From contig CACVAR010000126.1 in the NCBI GenBank assembly GCA_902727905.1, forward strand, positions 1 to 6,969: a DNA stretch of 6,969 nt, given 5' to 3'. Shown here piece after piece: positions 5,318 to 6,969 of the stretch (within the stretch, counting starts at the first letter, position 1; each line of letters starts with the position of its first letter). The translations under genes were made by a program, and so were the position numbers. This stretch comes from an uncultured Sulfurovum sp. Its GTDB lineage: Bacteria; Campylobacterota; Campylobacteria; Campylobacterales; Sulfurovaceae. A model generated the notes under the pieces. The model was given only the letters and a program-made list of their open reading frames with translations, was not told the origin of the DNA and searched no databases.

Positions 5318-6043
5318 TTAACCTTTTTTTAATGCTTTTTCCAACTCAGTGGTAATAAACTCTGCATGTTTTAGAAAAAAGAAATGGTCACCCTCTAAAG
5401 GATAAAATTTTGACTTTTCAATAAGCTCTGAAATTCTTTCTCCCGTATACAATGGCGTGGCAGTATCATCGATTCCCCAAAAGCATAATGCCGTACTTTC
5501 GGACTTTGAGAACTCATTTTCGAAATCTTCATCTACCACATTTTTAAAAGTTTCATACATTTCATGTGACATTCCCTGTGCATCAGGAGCTACAAAAAGT
5601 TCACGAATTTTTTTAAACCCTAAAGGCTTTAATAGCTTAAACGTAGCAATTTTAACTTTTATTGACCATGGCTTCTCTGTAACTACCCCTGCAGATGAGA
5701 GAAGTGCTAAATATTTTGTGTTAAGTAAAGTAGCCACTTTACCTCCAAAAGAGTGTCCCATAGCAAGAGTAGGCTTTACATTTAAAAGCTCTAAAAATAA
5801 TGTAACTATTTTGGCATAATCTTTAGTCGTTAAAATCATCTCATTTGTACTCGCACCAAAACCAGGCATGTCTAAATAGATATGCTTATACTCCCCTAAC
5901 ATTTTTCCAAAAGCTTGTTTCATAATCTCTTTATTCGACCCCCATCCATGAAGGATTAAAATAGCCTCATCCTTACTTGGATTAACAATTTCATAACTGA
6001 GTTTAACTGTCTTATTTTTATAATTTATCTCTTTTGCTGCCAT
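5318..6043 (-). CDS. Alpha/beta hydrolase, substrate unknown
   Basis: This 241-residue protein has the single-domain alpha/beta hydrolase fold. Family elements in order are LILHGWGSN (29-37), whose HGWG forms the oxyanion-hole loop; YLDMPGFGAS (56-65); the nucleophile elbow G96-H97-S98-F99-G100; an acidic residue after strand 6 in FWGIDDTATP (188-197, D192 or D193); and the catalytic histidine H220 in LEGDHFFFLKH. A helical lid region lies at about 125-180. The Ser-Asp-His triad is therefore complete and an active hydrolase is likely, but nothing points to a substrate (ester, thioester or lactone). There is no signal peptide, so it should be cytoplasmic. The ATG lies 6 bases after the lipoprotein stop with only a weak ribosome binding site, suggesting one transcript and perhaps coupled translation. 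Proximity to accD might hint at lipid or thioester chemistry, but this is speculative. Confidence 0.9.
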   Translation of the reverse strand: MAAKEINYKNKTVKLSYEIVNPSKDEAILILHGWGSNKEIMKQAFGKMLGEYKHIYLDMPGFGASTNEMILTTKDYAKIVTLFLELLNVKPTLAMGHSFGGKVATLLNTKYLALLSSAGVVTEKPWSIKVKIATFKLLKPLGFKKIRELFVAPDAQGMSHEMYETFKNVVDEDFENEFSKSESTALCFWGIDDTATPLYTGERISELIEKSKFYPLEGDHFFFLKHAEFITTELEKALKKG

Positions 6044-6049
6044 TATCTG

Positions 6050-6826
6050 CTACTTTCTATTTTTATACTTAGGTTCACAAAGTTTACGTTTATGTTTTTC
6101 AAGCTCTAACCGTGAAGCTTTTAGAACGTCTCCTTCTGTATCTAATTCTAATAATCTTTTTTGTTTTTTCATAAACTTTCTAAACTTTTTACTTTTAGGT
6201 TGATAACTTTCTATCAGTTTTGGAATAATGACATTATGAGGTAATAAAGACAGTAGATGTTTTGTACGAATATACTCTTTAGCATTCTCATCTTTAATCT
6301 TAGCATTAGACTCAACCCACTTAGGACAACCATGAGACAAGTTATTTAAATACCGAATCAATAATATTGAATGCAAAACATCTCGTTCTGGTTGATTCTC
6401 TTCAAATTGTAAATTATCCCAATATCTTCTGTCAGAACAAAGTGAAAGATATTTATCCTCTTCTAAAATTTTAAAAAAATCTTTTGATTGTTTCTTTGAC
6501 CAGAGTTGTTTATATTTTTTATAAATTTTACTTAAAGCTTTTTTTTCCCACTTATGTGCATCTAAATACTTTATGACAACTTGTCGTTTATCTTTACCTA
6601 CTTTATCTTTTTCAAAATACAACTCATCATTAAATACGTTTAAAATAACATTCTCATCATCAATACTACTTTCTTCAATGCTACTAACATTACTTTCAAT
6701 AGGCACTTCAGTTTGATTAGCTTCAGTAACTGAACTATTACTCTTAACAGTAGGAACTTTTGGCTCAGTAGTAGTACAACCTGTAAAAAGCATCATAGCC
6801 ATGACAACACCTATAAAAAACTTCAT
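6050..6826 (-). CDS. Putative lipoprotein, function unknown
   Basis: I do not recognise this 258-residue protein. It begins with a short lipoprotein signal, MKFFIGVVMAMMLFTGC, where C17 would be lipidated and kept at the membrane. The -3 residue is F where L is usual, with L at -4. Residues 18-60 form a Ser/Thr/Glu/Asn-rich linker. The rest (61-258) is highly charged and Lys-rich, probably helical, with three cysteines (C130, C167, C250) that could form a disulfide outside the cytoplasm. The C-terminus is very basic (LELEKHKRKLCEPKYKNRK). No enzyme motif was seen. An in-frame ATG at 6868 would give 14 more residues, but it lies inside the upstream gene and would spoil the signal peptide. The ATG at 6826 has AAAGGG five bases before it and overlaps the upstream stop as ATGA, so it is preferred. 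The downstream hydrolase follows by 6 bases. Confidence 0.85.
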   Translation of the reverse strand: MKFFIGVVMAMMLFTGCTTTEPKVPTVKSNSSVTEANQTEVPIESNVSSIEESSIDDENVILNVFNDELYFEKDKVGKDKRQVVIKYLDAHKWEKKALSKIYKKYKQLWSKKQSKDFFKILEEDKYLSLCSDRRYWDNLQFEENQPERDVLHSILLIRYLNNLSHGCPKWVESNAKIKDENAKEYIRTKHLLSLLPHNVIIPKLIESYQPKSKKFRKFMKKQKRLLELDTEGDVLKASRLELEKHKRKLCEPKYKNRK

Positions 6827-6969
6827 TCTAACCCTTTCGCACAAACATAAGCTGATGAAAATGCCCATTGAAAATTATACCCACCAAGCTCACCTGTTAC
6901 ATCTAATACTTCACCTAAAAAGTATAAACCTTCAACTCTACGACTCATCATAGAAGAGCCATCTATGTC
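6823..6969 (-). CDS. HI0933/YhiN-family flavoprotein (NAD(P)/FAD-dependent oxidoreductase), C-terminal end only
   Basis: The last 48 codons of a gene entering from the right edge can be read in frame to a TGA at 6825-6823. The peptide includes RRVEGLYFLGEVLDVTG followed by ELGGYNFQWAFSSAYVCAKG, the C-terminal signature of the HI0933/YhiN family, a group of Rossmann-fold FAD proteins of uncertain reaction. In that family the GE(V/M)LD segment and the GGYN(F/L)Q segment close the FAD-binding domain. The stop overlaps the lipoprotein start (ATGA), so the two are very likely cotranscribed and translationally coupled. No start, FAD dinucleotide motif or length can be judged because the rest lies outside the window. 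Confidence 0.9.
   Translation of the reverse strand, partial: DIDGSSMMSRRVEGLYFLGEVLDVTGELGGYNFQWAFSSAYVCAKGLE
6832..6837 (-). promoter_or_regulatory. Ribosome binding site that sets the lipoprotein start
   Basis: AAAGGG lies 5 bases before the ATG at 6826, inside the final codons of the flavoprotein gene. It supports the shorter reading of the lipoprotein, which begins directly with a signal peptide. Confidence 0.65.

Noticed and set aside
5304..5330. Possible terminator after the alpha/beta hydrolase
   Set aside because: The T-run on the plus strand is the lysine codon run of the hydrolase, and the TAAGAACTTTCTAACTTA stretch does not form a stable hairpin.
5457..5819. Plus-strand open reading frame of 120 codons
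   Set aside because: It is antisense to the catalytic core of the alpha/beta hydrolase and has shadow-frame composition with no initiation signals.
6827..6868. Upstream extension of the lipoprotein by 14 residues
   Set aside because: It lies inside the conserved C-terminus of the flavoprotein gene and would place charged residues and cysteines ahead of an otherwise clean signal peptide.

Overview
The window looks like chromosomal DNA from a member of the Campylobacterota (formerly Epsilonproteobacteria), probably a free-living Sulfurimonas/Sulfurovum/Arcobacter-like lineage. The evidence is low G+C, compact gene packing, the PolA N-terminus typical of the group, a short 116-residue DksA, and the gene order accD-rlmH-dksA-membrane protein-dus. 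From memory this order resembles Campylobacter jejuni Cj0127c to Cj0123c; I could not check that. The genus is inferred, not shown. No tRNA, rRNA, CRISPR array, insertion sequence, phage gene or integration site was seen.

Layout. 1-968 (minus) is the 5' part of polA, covering its 5'-nuclease domain and a TTG start. 969-1114 is a divergent intergenic region with a symmetric TATAATTATA element. 1115-1492 (plus) is a small two-helix membrane protein, the only plus-strand gene. It converges on the next gene with only 2 bases between stop codons. 1495-6969 is minus strand throughout. Read in the direction of transcription, it holds the tail of an HI0933/YhiN-type flavoprotein, an orphan lipoprotein (ATGA overlap), an alpha/beta hydrolase (6-base gap), a 64-base gap with a possible promoter, then accD, rlmH, dksA, a 347-residue membrane protein and dus.

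The accD-to-dus block joins functions tied to growth rate: fatty acid synthesis (AccD), 23S rRNA modification (RlmH), stringent-response control of RNA polymerase (DksA) and tRNA modification (Dus). An uncharacterised membrane protein sits in the middle. The sequence suggests layered control. There is a consensus TATAAT between rlmH and dksA, rlmH lacks a clear ribosome binding site, and a hairpin in the dus leader would bury its GTG start codon, which suggests translational coupling to the gene upstream.

Most of the window is ordinary housekeeping DNA, and I do not see a defence system, secretion system or mobile element. The least explained items are the orphan lipoprotein, the 347-residue membrane protein, the 125-residue membrane protein, and the two small regulatory structures (the dus hairpin and the symmetric -10 element).
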